DNA of 64,000 nucleotides, taken from NCBI RefSeq assembly GCF_017916515.1, contig NZ_JAFMTA010000001.1:1353127-1417126 (forward strand), in the 5' to 3' direction. The stretch's first letter is position 1, and each line of letters opens with the position of its first letter. The position numbers and the translations under genes were made by a program. Below the pieces are notes generated by a model. The model worked only from the letters and a program-made list of their open reading frames with translations, had not been told where the DNA came from and ran no database searches. Of this stretch, positions 24,544 to 33,504 are shown piece after piece. Source of the DNA: Naasia sp. SYSU D00948 (GTDB taxonomy: Bacteria > Actinomycetota > Actinomycetes > Actinomycetales > Microbacteriaceae).

Positions 24544-25185
24544 ATGCCCTACACGTCGGCGACCGCTCAACAGCTCGTCGACGCCGCGCTTCCCCTCGCC
24601 CGCGGCCGTGCCGTGGTCTGGGACTTCGACGGCGTCCTCGCGGACACCGAGCCGCTGCACGCGGAGAGCTACCGCTCGATGCTCGAGGGCCGAGGGCTGA
24701 CCGTCGCGCCCGACTTCTTCGACGAGCTCGTCGGCAGCACGGAGCTCCAGATCTGGGACCGGCTGACGGAGCTGAACCCGGGACTGGGGGAGGGGACTCG
24801 CCAGCTCCTCGTCGACGAGCGCCGCAGCCTGTTCCTCGAGGCCGCGCTCGCCGAGCTCGCCCCGAGCTGGATCGTTCTCGCGCTGCTCCCGCAGCTCGCC
24901 GCCGTGGCGCGGTCGCAGACGGTCGTCTCCAACGGCGACCCGGACGTGATCGGGACCCTGCTCGACAGCTGGGGGCTCGGCGACGCGCTCGGCGTCGCCC
25001 GCCGCGCCGAGGGCGAGGACAAGCGGAGCCTGGTCGTGGAGCACTGCTCCGGCCCGGCCCTGGTGATCGAGGACAGCGGGACCTTCCTCGCTCTGGCCCG
25101 CTCGATGGGCGCCGCCACCATCGGCGTCGTGCACCAGTACAACCGGGGACGCGGCATCGAGGCCGATCTCCTCTGCGAGCTGTAG
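24544..25185 (+). CDS. HAD-superfamily hydrolase, phosphatase-like
   Basis: 213 residues from the ATG at 24544. HAD motif I is VVWDFDGVLADTEPLH, motif II is the Ser of VVSNGDPDV, and motif IV is VIEDSGTF with Lys in EDKRSLVVEH before it. A helical C1-type cap sits between motifs I and II, as in beta-phosphoglucomutase-like phosphatases. The substrate is unknown. An in-frame GTG at 24472 would add 24 mostly polar residues; neither start has a strong ribosome-binding site. Confidence 0.8.
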   Translation: MPYTSATAQQLVDAALPLARGRAVVWDFDGVLADTEPLHAESYRSMLEGRGLTVAPDFFDELVGSTELQIWDRLTELNPGLGEGTRQLLVDERRSLFLEAALAELAPSWIVLALLPQLAAVARSQTVVSNGDPDVIGTLLDSWGLGDALGVARRAEGEDKRSLVVEHCSGPALVIEDSGTFLALARSMGAATIGVVHQYNRGRGIEADLLCEL

Positions 25186-25222
25186 GCCCTCCCTCGGAAC
25201 TGCGGGAGCGCCCGGAAACGCC

Positions 25223-25251
25223 GAACGCGCCCCGGGGGACGAGGCGCGTTC
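25223..25251. terminator. Bidirectional terminator between HAD and SBP-A genes
   Basis: Arms GAACGCGCC (25223-25231) and GGCGCGTTC (25243-25251) form a nine-base perfect stem with an eleven-base loop, between two convergent genes. Confidence 0.65.
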
Positions 25252-25282
25252 GACGTCGAGCTCCGGCTGGACGGCTCCGCTG

Positions 25283-26824
25283 CTACTTCGGCTGGACGCT
25301 CCACAGGTAGGGCACGGCGTTGCCCACCTGCACTTCGGCCTTCGTGTTCGCGTCGCTCACGAAGATGTTCTGCGGACGGTAGAAGGGTGCGTTCCAGGCG
25401 TTCTCCACCAGGTACTGGTTGAGCTCCGCCCCTGCCTCGGCCGCCTCGTCCTCGCCGCCGGTCTGGATCGTCGAGATCAGGCCCTCGACGGTCGGGTCCT
25501 GCACATGGAAGAAGTTCCATGGCGACGCGGCTGCGACCTGGAAGTTCACGAGCTGCCAGTCGGTGGGGTCCTGCTGCAGCTGGAAGAACGCGGCCGGGTA
25601 CTTGGCGCTGAGGATGTCGCTGATGAGGCTGCTGACCTGGACGTCCTCGTAGTTGACCGTGATGCCGATCTGAGCGAGCTGGTCGGCGATCAGGACGAAG
25701 TTCGCCGCCGCGGTGGTCGATGAGCGGGGCATCGTCATCTCGAAGCCGTCGGCGTAGCCGGCCTCCTCCATGAGCTCCTTCGCCTTGTCGAGGTCGTACT
25801 CGTAGTACGAGTCGAGCTCCTCGTCGAAGCTGGGGGAGTACGTGGGGAAGATCTGGGTCGTCGGTGTGGCATACCCTGCCGCGATGGTCGCCGCGAGGGC
25901 CTCCCGGTCGAGGGCGAAGTTGATCGCCTGCCGTACCCTCACGTCACCGAGGGCCGGCACGAGCTTGCCCTCCCGGTCACCGATCAGGAGCCCCGCCCAT
26001 CCCGGCTCGCGCTTGTTCGCGGTGAAGCCGGCGGCCTCCATCTGAGCGACGGTCGTCGGGTCGAGGACGTCCGCCACGTTGACCTGCCCGCCCTGCACAG
26101 CGCTGGCGAGCGCGGAGGGATCCGGATACACCCTGAGGATCAGCTCGTCGTAGTACTGGATGTCCGGGTTCCAGTAGTCCTCGTTCCGGTCGAAGACGTA
26201 GCTGTTGCCCACCACCGTCTCGGCCTCGTTGAAGACGTACGGCCCAGAGCCCACGGGCACCGACGCGAGGGAAGCCGGGTCCGCGGCGGGGCTCGCGACG
26301 AGGCCGGCGTTCTGCGTCAGGTACACGAGGAGCGCCGGGTCGGGTGCGGAGAGCACGATCTCGAGCGTCGTCTCGTCGACCGCGCGGACGTCCTGCACCA
26401 GCGCAAGATTCCTCGCGTTCGGGGACGTGCCGGACTTGAACGCGAGCAGGCTCTTCGCGGCGGCGTCGGCCGTGAGCTTCTCGCCGTCGGTGAAGACGAC
26501 GTCGTCCCGCAGGGTCAGGGTGAGCACGGTGTTGTCGTCGTTGTACTCCCACTCCGTCGCCAGGTTCGGCTCGATGGACCCGTCCGGCGCAGCCTTGAGG
26601 ATCGTGTCGTACACCGCCTGCAGGTACGGGGACTGACGCGCCCACTGGGCATCGGCCGCCGCGAACGTCGTGACCGGAACCGGCACCCCCCAGTTGAGCG
26701 TGCCGCCCCTCTCCTGCCCGGACCCGGTTCCCTCACCGGCGGAGCCTCCGCCCCCACCGCTGCACCCGCTCAGCGCGATGACCGCCGCGACCGCGGCAGC
26801 CGCCGCCCGCTTCCACTTGAACAC
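25283..26824 (-). CDS. SBP-A: lipoprotein substrate-binding protein, Dpp/Opp family 5
   Basis: 513 residues. A lipoprotein signal with the lipobox LSGC (Cys near 21) and a Gly/Ser linker precedes an SBP_bac_5 domain: WARQSPYLQAVYDTIL, TLRDDVVFTDGEKLTADAAAKSLLAFK, VGSGPYVFNEAETV and RVRQAINFALDREAL. Family members feed peptides or oligosaccharides to Dpp-type permeases. No permease genes adjoin it; the nearest are at 38164-41794 beside the related SBP-C. The GTG start at 26824 faces the divergent sulfatase A gene across a 147-base region with a TetR-type palindrome. It is the most divergent of the four SBP paralogues here. Confidence 0.88.
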   Translation of the reverse strand: MFKWKRAAAAAVAAVIALSGCSGGGGGSAGEGTGSGQERGGTLNWGVPVPVTTFAAADAQWARQSPYLQAVYDTILKAAPDGSIEPNLATEWEYNDDNTVLTLTLRDDVVFTDGEKLTADAAAKSLLAFKSGTSPNARNLALVQDVRAVDETTLEIVLSAPDPALLVYLTQNAGLVASPAADPASLASVPVGSGPYVFNEAETVVGNSYVFDRNEDYWNPDIQYYDELILRVYPDPSALASAVQGGQVNVADVLDPTTVAQMEAAGFTANKREPGWAGLLIGDREGKLVPALGDVRVRQAINFALDREALAATIAAGYATPTTQIFPTYSPSFDEELDSYYEYDLDKAKELMEEAGYADGFEMTMPRSSTTAAANFVLIADQLAQIGITVNYEDVQVSSLISDILSAKYPAAFFQLQQDPTDWQLVNFQVAAASPWNFFHVQDPTVEGLISTIQTGGEDEAAEAGAELNQYLVENAWNAPFYRPQNIFVSDANTKAEVQVGNAVPYLWSVQPK

Positions 26825-26892
26825 CTTCGTCCTCCATGCCTTCCGCCCCTCGGGGGGCGACGGGAAGGGACGCTAACACGGATCCGCGCTGA

Positions 26893-26912
26893 AACCTAGT
26901 AAGCGCTAGGTT
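26893..26912. promoter_or_regulatory. Probable TetR-A operator
   Basis: AACCTAG (26893-26899) and CTAGGTT (26906-26912) are perfect 7-base arms with a six-base centre, midway between the divergent SBP-A and sulfatase A genes. The nearest regulator is TetR-A, encoded directly after sulfatase A. A degenerate second copy lies before the GH3 gene at 31387-31406. Confidence 0.6.
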
Positions 26913-26971
26913 AGTTTGTGATACCTTTCCTGCGAGGCGAGCGGAGCGGCCGCCCGTCGAAGGAGTGGCGC

Positions 26972-28774
26972 ATGAAGGCGATCGTTGTCCTGTTCGACAG
27001 CCTCAACCGGCGGTTCCTGCCCTCCTACGGCGGCGGGGTGGAGCTGCCCGCCTTCGAGCGCTTGGCCGAGCGCTCCGTCACCTTCGACAACTGCTACGGC
27101 GGGAGCATGCCCTGCATGCCCGCCCGGCGTGAGCTGCACACCGGCCGCTCGAACTTCCTCCACCGGTCGTGGGGACCGCTCGAGCCCTTCGACGACTCCG
27201 TCCCCGAACTCCTGCGCGCATCCGGTGTCTACACGCACCTCGTGACCGATCACCAGCACTACTGGGAGGACGGCGGCGCGACGTACCACAACCGGTTCTC
27301 GACGTACGAGTTCTTCCGGGGACAGGAGGGCGACCCCTGGAAGGGACACGTCGCCGATCCCGAGATCCCCGAGACCGTCAGCTGGCGGAGGAACGCCGCG
27401 TGGCGCCAGGACTGGATCAACAGGGCGTACATGTCGGCGGTCGAGGACCACTCCCAGACGAGAACCGTCGAGGCGGGGCTGGAGTTCCTCGCGACGAACG
27501 CCTCGGCCGACTCCTGGATGCTGCAGATCGAGTGCTTCGATCCGCACGAGCCCTTCTTCAGCTACGAGGAGCACAAGCGGCCGGCCGCCGCGGAGTACGG
27601 AGGACCGCACTTCGACTGGCCGGACTACCGCCGGGTGGTGGAGGACGACGCGACGGTCGAGCATGCGCGGGAGGAGTACTCCTCGCTGCTCCGCTTCTGC
27701 GACCAGTCCCTCGGCCGCGTGCTCGACGCGATGGACGAGCACGGACTCTGGGAGGACACGCTCCTGATCGTCTGCACCGATCACGGGCTGCTCCTGGGCG
27801 AGCGGGGCTGGTGGGGCAAGAACGTCCAGCCCTGGTACGACGAGAACATCCACATCCCGCTGTTCGTCTGGGACCCGCGCCACGGCGTGGCAGGCGAGCG
27901 CCGGGAGGCGCTGGTGCAGACCCTCGACCTCGGTCCGACGCTCCTGGAGTTCTTCGGAGTGCCGCTCACGCAGGACATGGAGGGTCGCCCGCTCTCCGAG
28001 GTCATCGCCCGTGGAGTCCCCATCCGGGACACGGGCATCTTCGGTGTGTTCGGAGGCCACGCCTGCATCACCGACGGGCGATACGTCTACATGCGCTCGA
28101 GTGCGACCGCGGCGAACGGTCCGCTCTACGAGCACACGCTGATGCCGACCCACATGAACTTCCGGTTCTCCCCCGGAGAGCTCGCAGGTGCGGAGCTGGT
28201 GCCGCCGTTCCCGTTCACCAAGGGGGCGCCCCTGCTCCGGGTGCCCGGTGCGGGGATGGGATCGCCGTACAGCTTCGGCACCCTCCTCTACGACATGGAC
28301 GTGGACCCGGGGCAGCTCGAGCCGCTGCGGGATCCGGGGATCGAGCTCCGGATGGCGGAGCTCCTGGTCGAGGCGATGCGGCGGAACTCCGCGCCGCCCT
28401 CCCAGTTCGAGCGGCTCGGCCTGCCTGCCGAGGGGCCGGTCACCAAGGATCACCTCCTCATCGACAGGCAGTGGGACCAGGTGCAGCTCGGGCTCCGGGG
28501 CGTGATCCCCGCGGAGGAGTTCGATTCCGCCCATCCCGGCGTGCACACCCCCATGGCCGACCTCGTGGCAGGCGACGCCACTCGCGATGCTCTGATCGAG
28601 GTGATCCCCGCCGCGGCCCGGATGCTGCACTGGTTCGGCTATCTCACCCCCTGGCAGCTCTCCGTCATGAATCCGGCGATCGGCACCGACGTCCTCCGCG
28701 AGCTCGAGAGGCGGCTCCGTGCCGGCGCCGAGGAGCCGGCGAGACGCGCGGCCGATCTCTCCGCGACTCGGTGA
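26972..28774 (+). CDS. Sulfatase A, cysteine-type (S1)
   Basis: 600 residues. The sulfatase signature is CMPARRELHTG with Cys48, the residue that formylglycine-generating enzyme converts to the catalytic aldehyde. Other metal or substrate residues appear in TDHGLLLGERGWWGK. The N-terminal metal motif reads FDSLNRR rather than the common DD pair. No signal peptide is present, so it should act in the cytoplasm. The start has AGGAG upstream. It shares most of its length with sulfatase E (52657), for example HRSWGPLEPFDDS and YHNR(F/Y)STYEFFRGQEGD. The sulfated substrate is unknown. Confidence 0.9.
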   Translation: MKAIVVLFDSLNRRFLPSYGGGVELPAFERLAERSVTFDNCYGGSMPCMPARRELHTGRSNFLHRSWGPLEPFDDSVPELLRASGVYTHLVTDHQHYWEDGGATYHNRFSTYEFFRGQEGDPWKGHVADPEIPETVSWRRNAAWRQDWINRAYMSAVEDHSQTRTVEAGLEFLATNASADSWMLQIECFDPHEPFFSYEEHKRPAAAEYGGPHFDWPDYRRVVEDDATVEHAREEYSSLLRFCDQSLGRVLDAMDEHGLWEDTLLIVCTDHGLLLGERGWWGKNVQPWYDENIHIPLFVWDPRHGVAGERREALVQTLDLGPTLLEFFGVPLTQDMEGRPLSEVIARGVPIRDTGIFGVFGGHACITDGRYVYMRSSATAANGPLYEHTLMPTHMNFRFSPGELAGAELVPPFPFTKGAPLLRVPGAGMGSPYSFGTLLYDMDVDPGQLEPLRDPGIELRMAELLVEAMRRNSAPPSQFERLGLPAEGPVTKDHLLIDRQWDQVQLGLRGVIPAEEFDSAHPGVHTPMADLVAGDATRDALIEVIPAAARMLHWFGYLTPWQLSVMNPAIGTDVLRELERRLRAGAEEPARRAADLSATR

Positions 28775-28833
28775 TCTCCGGCGCCCTCGAAGCTCGTGCC
28801 CCGCGTGCGCCCGTCGCCGTGGAGGATGGCAGG

Positions 28834-29478
28834 GTGACCACTGCGGAGGACATCACGGAGCCGAAGGCGCGGGCGACGCGTCCGCGAGGTGACGCGCGGC
28901 GTCAGCAGATCCTCGACACCGCGATGGAGCTGTTCGCCGGGGGCGGCTTCCACACGGTGACGCTGGCCGACGTGGCGAACCGAGTCGGGATCACCCAGGC
29001 GGGACTGCTCCACCACTTCCCGAGCAAGGCCGAGCTCCTCCTCGCCGTGCTCCAGGAGCGCGACCGGCGCAACGATCAGGAGTCGGAGGAGGACCGGACG
29101 CGCGGCGACGGCCCCCTGGACTGGTTCCTCGCGATCCTGGAGCGGAACGAGCGGAGCCCGATGCTCGTCCAGCTGATGGCGATCCTCTCCGCCGAGGCTC
29201 TCGCCGAGGGGCATCCCGGGTACGACTGGTTCCGCGACCGTCAGGAGCGCTCGATCCGGACGGTGACGCGCCAGCTGGAGCCGCTGCTCGACGAGTCTCG
29301 GCTTCCCGACGGCGTGACGGCGGAGACGGTCGCCCGATGGCTGATCGCACTCGCGGACGGAGCCCGGCTGCAGTGGCTCCACAATCCGCGGGCGGTGAGT
29401 CGCCACGGTCTCGTCGGGCAGTTCGTCGCGCTGCTCCGGCCCTACCTGAAGGATCAGGACCGGGAGCCCGACGTGTAG
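28834..29478 (+). CDS. TetR-A: TetR-family regulator of the SBP-A/sulfatase A cassette
   Basis: 214 residues. The helix-turn-helix is in RRQQILDTAMELFAGGGFHTVTLADVANRVGITQAGLLHHFPSKAELL, followed by a helical ligand domain. It resembles TetR-C (45956) in the DNA-binding part, including the LLHHFPSK recognition helix region. The GTG at 28834 has GGAGG eight bases upstream; a GTG at 28771 would extend it by 21 residues. It lies 59 bases after sulfatase A and probably shares its transcript. Its likely site is the palindrome at 26893-26912. Confidence 0.85.
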   Translation: MTTAEDITEPKARATRPRGDARRQQILDTAMELFAGGGFHTVTLADVANRVGITQAGLLHHFPSKAELLLAVLQERDRRNDQESEEDRTRGDGPLDWFLAILERNERSPMLVQLMAILSAEALAEGHPGYDWFRDRQERSIRTVTRQLEPLLDESRLPDGVTAETVARWLIALADGARLQWLHNPRAVSRHGLVGQFVALLRPYLKDQDREPDV

Positions 29479-29486
29479 TCGGGCTC
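29464..29486. terminator. Hairpin at the TetR-A stop codon
   Basis: Arms GAGCCCGAC (29464-29472) and GTCGGGCTC (29478-29486), nine perfect pairs with a five-base loop containing the stop codon, between the convergent TetR-A and GH3 genes. Confidence 0.55.
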
Positions 29487-29505
29487 ACCGCAGCGCGACC
29501 GGCGG

Positions 29506-31326
29506 TCAGACCGTCAGCCCGTGACCGAACTCGTAGAGCGGGTTCTCCGTGTCCGAGGGGACGTCCGGACGGCTGGCCCGCACCGCGTCCATCGACCGGG
29601 GCAGCTCGAACGGCAGCCGGCCCCGGGGCGCGATCCGCCCGGTCAGCGCGTCGAGCAGCGCGGCGTCGGACGCGCCGTAGGTGACGGTCAGGGCGCGTGC
29701 GGCCGCGTCGATCGGCGTGAGCACCGCGGCTCGGTCGAGGCCTACGTCGACGACGAGGGGCACGGAGGCCGCCAGCGAGCGGATCCGCTCCGCGTCGTCA
29801 CCCGCAAACTCCAGCGAGCCCTGGTGGAACATCGCCTCCAGGAAGTAGTGGTCCCGCTCCTCGAAGGGCGCCTGGAGCCGCACGAGGGCCACGTCCGCCT
29901 CCGCCGGCTCATCGACGACGGCGCCGTACTGCTCGGCGATCGACCGGTCGACCCCCTCGATGTACAGCTTGACCCCGCCCGCCAGCGGCAGGACGGCCTC
30001 GTTCTTCAGCACGGTCACCGATTCCGCCTGCGCGCGGTGTCCGGCCTCCCGGAACCCGGGAGAGCCGACCACGCGCTCGGCCTCGTCCTCGTCCAGATAG
30101 GGGTCGTCGAACAGGCCGAGCCGGAACTTGACGAGCAGGAGACGGCGGACGGCGTCGTCGAGCCGCGACTCCTCGATCCGCCCCGAGCGGACGAGCTCGA
30201 GCACGAGGTCCGGGCGCTGCTCGCCGCCGAACTGGTCGACCCCGGCGTCCAGCAGCTTCGCCATGCGCTCGATCGGCGAGAGGTGCTCGACACCCCAGGC
30301 GCGAGCCGGGAAGGGCTTGCCCATGATCTCGACGTCGGTGATGAGCCCCCAGTCCGTGAGGATGACGCCGTCGTAGCCGAGCTCCTCGCGGAGGAGTCCG
30401 GTGATGATCCGGCGGTTGAAGCTGAAGCCGACCTCCTCGACGGGCTCGCCGTCGAGCTCGAGACCGATGGGCATCCCGTAGTACGGCATGATGGCCGCGG
30501 TCCCGGCGGCGATCGCCGCCCGGAACGGCGCCAGGTGCTCCTCGAACCGCCCGCCGGGGTAGACCTGCTCGCGGCCGTACTCGAAGTGCGGGTCCTCGCC
30601 GTCCTTCTGCGGCCCGCCGCCCGGGAAGTGCTTCGTGGTGGCCGCCACGCTGTCCGGGCCGATGCTGCTCCCCTGCAGTCCTTCCAGGAAGGCGACGACG
30701 AGCTCCGAGGTGAGCCGCGAGTCCTGTCCGAACGAGTGGACCTGCCGCGCCCATCGAGGCTCGGTCGTGAGATCGACCTGAGGGTGCAGCGCGGCACGGA
30801 TGCCGAGCGCGACGTACTCCCGCCGGACGACGTCGCCGAAGTCCCGGAGCAGCTCGGGGGAGGCGATGGCGCCGAAGCCGAGCGGCTCCGGCCACTGCGA
30901 CATCGATCCCGCAGCGAGCGAGGCTCCCGTGTTCTGGCTGAACGAGTGGCGCGGGTCGGTCGAGATCGTCACCGGGATGCCGTGCGGCGTCTCCTCGGCG
31001 AGCTCCTGGAGGGCGTTGTGCCAGCGGGCGGCCTCCCGCGGCGCGGGCAGTGCGTGCACGTTGAAGTGGTTCAGGAGCGCGACGCCGACCTGCTCGCGGG
31101 GGGAGGAGCCGAAGCGACCCTCGGTGTCGTGGTCGCCCGGCTCGCCCACCGCGATCGTCGGGTGGAACAGCAGGCCGGCCTTCTCCTCGAGGGACAGCCG
31201 GCCGAGCAGGTCCTGGGCCCGCTCCTCGGGCGTGAGCCGGGGATCCTCGTACGGGTCCAGCCGCCCGTTCCCGTTCAGGTCGCGGTACTCGACGCCGTCC
31301 TCGGTGACTGCTCGGCTGCGGCTCAT
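29506..31326 (-). CDS. Glycoside hydrolase family 3 enzyme (cytoplasmic)
   Basis: 606 residues. It opens with VEYRDLNGNGRLDPYEDPRLTPEERAQDLLGRLSLEEKAGLLFH and has the GH3 landmarks TTKHFPGGG and the nucleophile region GYDGVILTDWGLI (Asp). The N-terminal barrel is followed by an alpha/beta sandwich with FGHGL at the end. No signal peptide. GH3 enzymes release terminal beta-linked glucose, xylose or N-acetylglucosamine; the exact specificity is not readable. The ATG at 31326 has GAGGAGG upstream. A degenerate TetR-A-like site lies in its upstream region, so it may belong to the sulfatase A regulon. Confidence 0.88.
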   Translation of the reverse strand: MSRSRAVTEDGVEYRDLNGNGRLDPYEDPRLTPEERAQDLLGRLSLEEKAGLLFHPTIAVGEPGDHDTEGRFGSSPREQVGVALLNHFNVHALPAPREAARWHNALQELAEETPHGIPVTISTDPRHSFSQNTGASLAAGSMSQWPEPLGFGAIASPELLRDFGDVVRREYVALGIRAALHPQVDLTTEPRWARQVHSFGQDSRLTSELVVAFLEGLQGSSIGPDSVAATTKHFPGGGPQKDGEDPHFEYGREQVYPGGRFEEHLAPFRAAIAAGTAAIMPYYGMPIGLELDGEPVEEVGFSFNRRIITGLLREELGYDGVILTDWGLITDVEIMGKPFPARAWGVEHLSPIERMAKLLDAGVDQFGGEQRPDLVLELVRSGRIEESRLDDAVRRLLLVKFRLGLFDDPYLDEDEAERVVGSPGFREAGHRAQAESVTVLKNEAVLPLAGGVKLYIEGVDRSIAEQYGAVVDEPAEADVALVRLQAPFEERDHYFLEAMFHQGSLEFAGDDAERIRSLAASVPLVVDVGLDRAAVLTPIDAAARALTVTYGASDAALLDALTGRIAPRGRLPFELPRSMDAVRASRPDVPSDTENPLYEFGHGLTV

Positions 31327-31386
31327 GGTCCTCCTCGGCCCCGGTTCGCCCGCCCTCGGGACGACCCTCGCACACGCTATCCCGAA

Positions 31387-31406
31387 CAGCGAGTGACCGC
31401 TAGGTT
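31387..31406. promoter_or_regulatory. Possible second TetR-A site, ahead of the GH3 gene
   Basis: CAGCGAG (31387-31393), six bases, then CTAGGTT (31400-31406). One arm is identical to the arm at 26906-26912, including a preceding CG; the other is degraded (four of seven positions). Located 61-80 bases upstream of the GH3 start. Confidence 0.4.
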
Positions 31407-31418
31407 TTAGTCGCCCGG

Positions 31419-32849
31419 TCAGACCCCGGCCGGACGGGGCTGGGAGGGATGCGGTGCGTCGCCCAGCCTCTCCTGCTCGAGCCACATGGCCCGCTTCAGC
31501 TCCTCGCGGATGTCGGCGTACTCGGGGTCGTCGTACACGTTGCGGAGCTCGTCGGGGTCCTTCTCGAGGTCGTAGAGCTCCCACTCCGGCGGGTAGCTGT
31601 AGAAGCCCGCACCCTGCTGGCCCAGACCGTCGTTGTAGAAGTAGATGAGCTTGTACCGGTCGGTGCGCCAGCCGTAGTGGGCGGACGCCTTGTGGATGAT
31701 GTCGTCGTTCTCCCAGTACCGGTAGTACGCTCCCTCGGCCGGCGGGGAGGTGGGGGCCCCGACGAGATCCCCCCAGAAGCTCCGGCCCTGCATGCGCGGG
31801 TGGTGCTCGGCGCCGGCCGCGTCGAGGATGGTCTGCGCCCAGTCGACGTTCGTGACGATGCCGTCGAACACCTCGCCCGCCGCGAGCTTGCGCGGGTAGC
31901 TGAGGAGGAGCGGCATCCGCAGCGACTCCTCGTACATGAAGCGCTTGTCGAACCAGCCGTGCTCGCCCAGGAAGAAGCCCTGGTCGGAGGAGTACATGAG
32001 CAGGGTGTCGTCGAAGTCGCCGCGCTCCTTGAGCCAGTCGATGACCCGGCCGACGTTGTCGTCGACCGAGGCGACGCAGCGCAGGTAGTCCTCCATCATC
32101 CGCTGGTACTTCCAGAGCGCCTGGTCCTCGTAGCTCAGGTGCTCGGGCGGGTTCTCCTTGAGGTCGGAGGTGCTGAGGTCGTCGGCGACCCGCATGCGGG
32201 CGCGGCGCATCGAGACCGAGCGCGTGGCGTAGTCGTCGAAGAACGTCCGGGGAACCGGGATGGGGTCGCTGTAGAGGTCCTGGTGCTTGGTGTCCGGCTC
32301 CCACGAGCGGTGCGGCGCCTTGTGGTAGATCAGGACGCACCACGGATCGTCGCCCTCGAGGCCGTCGACCCACTGCGTCGAGAGGTCCGTGATGATGTCC
32401 GTCGCGTACCCCTCGACGACCCGCTCCCCGTTCTCGGACAGCAGCTTCGGGTTCCAGTACTCGCCCTGGCCGTGCGTGCCGCTCAGGACCTCCCAGTAGT
32501 CGAAGCCCTGCGGGTTGTGGCCCTCGCCGATGCCCATGTGCCACTTGCCCACCATCGCCGTGCGGTAGCCGGCCGCCTTCAGCTGGGTGATGAACGTCGG
32601 CTGGCTCGCATCGATCGCCGTCCAGAGGGTCGTGACGCCGTTGATGTGGCTGTGCGTCCCCGTCAGGATCGAGGCGCGGCTGGGGGAGCACAGCGAGTTG
32701 GTCACGAAGCACGAGTCGAATCGGACCCCTGCCTCGCCGATCTCGTCGATCCGGGGGGTGGTGTTCACGACGGAGCCGTAGGCGCCGATCGTCTGGGTGC
32801 CGTGGTCGTCCGTGAGGATGACCACGATGTTCGGCCTGCGGTCGTTCAT
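31419..32849 (-). CDS. Sulfatase B, cysteine-type (S1)
   Basis: 476 residues, the standard length of bacterial arylsulfatase or choline-sulfatase-like enzymes. It has the metal pair TDDHG (Asp14, Asp15), the signature CSPSRASILTG with Cys54, VGKWHMG with the conserved Lys and His, and YSSDQGFFLGEHGWFDK with late metal and substrate residues. No signal peptide. It follows PadR-B with a four-base overlap (ATGA), so regulator and enzyme are co-transcribed. FGE at 47387 would activate it. Its substrate is unknown; the family hydrolyses sulfate esters of sugars, phenols or choline. Confidence 0.92.
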   Translation of the reverse strand: MNDRRPNIVVILTDDHGTQTIGAYGSVVNTTPRIDEIGEAGVRFDSCFVTNSLCSPSRASILTGTHSHINGVTTLWTAIDASQPTFITQLKAAGYRTAMVGKWHMGIGEGHNPQGFDYWEVLSGTHGQGEYWNPKLLSENGERVVEGYATDIITDLSTQWVDGLEGDDPWCVLIYHKAPHRSWEPDTKHQDLYSDPIPVPRTFFDDYATRSVSMRRARMRVADDLSTSDLKENPPEHLSYEDQALWKYQRMMEDYLRCVASVDDNVGRVIDWLKERGDFDDTLLMYSSDQGFFLGEHGWFDKRFMYEESLRMPLLLSYPRKLAAGEVFDGIVTNVDWAQTILDAAGAEHHPRMQGRSFWGDLVGAPTSPPAEGAYYRYWENDDIIHKASAHYGWRTDRYKLIYFYNDGLGQQGAGFYSYPPEWELYDLEKDPDELRNVYDDPEYADIREELKRAMWLEQERLGDAPHPSQPRPAGV

Positions 32850-33463
32850 CGGCTCTCTTCCTGAGTGCTGGATGGGATGGTGTGGTGAGGGGCCGAGTTC
32901 CGGACGAGCAGCGCGAGCCGCGCCTCCGTGGACTCGAGCCAGGTGATGAGGTTGCCGGCGAGCAGGCGTCCCCGCTGCTGGAGGAGGAGGGAGACCTCGT
33001 CGCTCCACTCCCGCTCCTCGGGTCCGGAGTCGAGGGGCAGGAGCGAGCCGTCCCAGACGACCGGGCGGTCGTGCTGAGCGCGGCGGTACGCGAGCTCCGT
33101 CCGGACGAGCTCCAGGAGGACCTGCGGTCCCCGGTGGCGGGTGAAGGTCATCCGCACCTGGAAGTCGGGGTCCATCGGCCGCTCCGCGGGCTCGTACGGG
33201 GAGTCGACCCACTCCTCGAAGGCGGCGCGGCCGGCCTCCGTGATGCCGTAGAGCTTCGCGTCGGGGCCGGCCTCGCGCGGATCGAGTGAGGACGTCGCCC
33301 AGCCGCGCTCGACCAGCCGTGCCAGGTGGCGGTAGATCTGCGACGTCCGAGCGGTGTAGCCGAGGCTCCAGCCATAGCGGTCGAGCCACTTGCGGACGTC
33401 GTAGCCGGTCCTCGGGCGCACGCTGAGGAGCCCCAGGACGACGACGTCCAGGCGTTGCAGCAT
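32846..33463 (-). CDS. PadR-B: PadR-family regulator of the sulfatase B/SBP-B cassette
   Basis: 205 residues. The N-terminal winged helix is LDVVVLGLLSVRPRTGYDVRKWLDRYG...TSQIYRHLARLVERGW and the C-terminal part is helical, as in the longer PadR subfamily (AphA/Vir-like). It resembles PadR-D (48398) throughout, for example GLLxxxPRTGY and the PYEP motif. It overlaps sulfatase B by four bases. A perfect 20-base palindrome lies 21 bases upstream of its start, suggesting autoregulation and control of the divergent SBP-B gene. Confidence 0.85.
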   Translation of the reverse strand: MLQRLDVVVLGLLSVRPRTGYDVRKWLDRYGWSLGYTARTSQIYRHLARLVERGWATSSLDPREAGPDAKLYGITEAGRAAFEEWVDSPYEPAERPMDPDFQVRMTFTRHRGPQVLLELVRTELAYRRAQHDRPVVWDGSLLPLDSGPEEREWSDEVSLLLQQRGRLLAGNLITWLESTEARLALLVRNSAPHHTIPSSTQEESR

Positions 33464-33484
33464 CGCACTCCTCGCATCCGCCCG

Positions 33485-33504
33485 CTATTCCATCAGTGGA
33501 ATAG
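33485..33504. promoter_or_regulatory. Probable PadR-B operator
   Basis: CTATTCCATCAGTGGAATAG: 8-base perfect arms CTATTCCA and TGGAATAG around TCAG, in the divergent region between PadR-B and SBP-B. A half site TGGAATAG recurs at 33562-33569. The CTAT-N12-ATAG frame is the same as in the PadR-D sites, with different inner bases. Confidence 0.7.

Noticed and set aside
29506-32712. A single minus-strand frame running through the GH3 gene into the sulfatase B region
   Set aside because: Upstream of 31326 it reads sulfatase B in the wrong frame; the GH3 protein has a clear ATG and ribosome-binding site at 31326.
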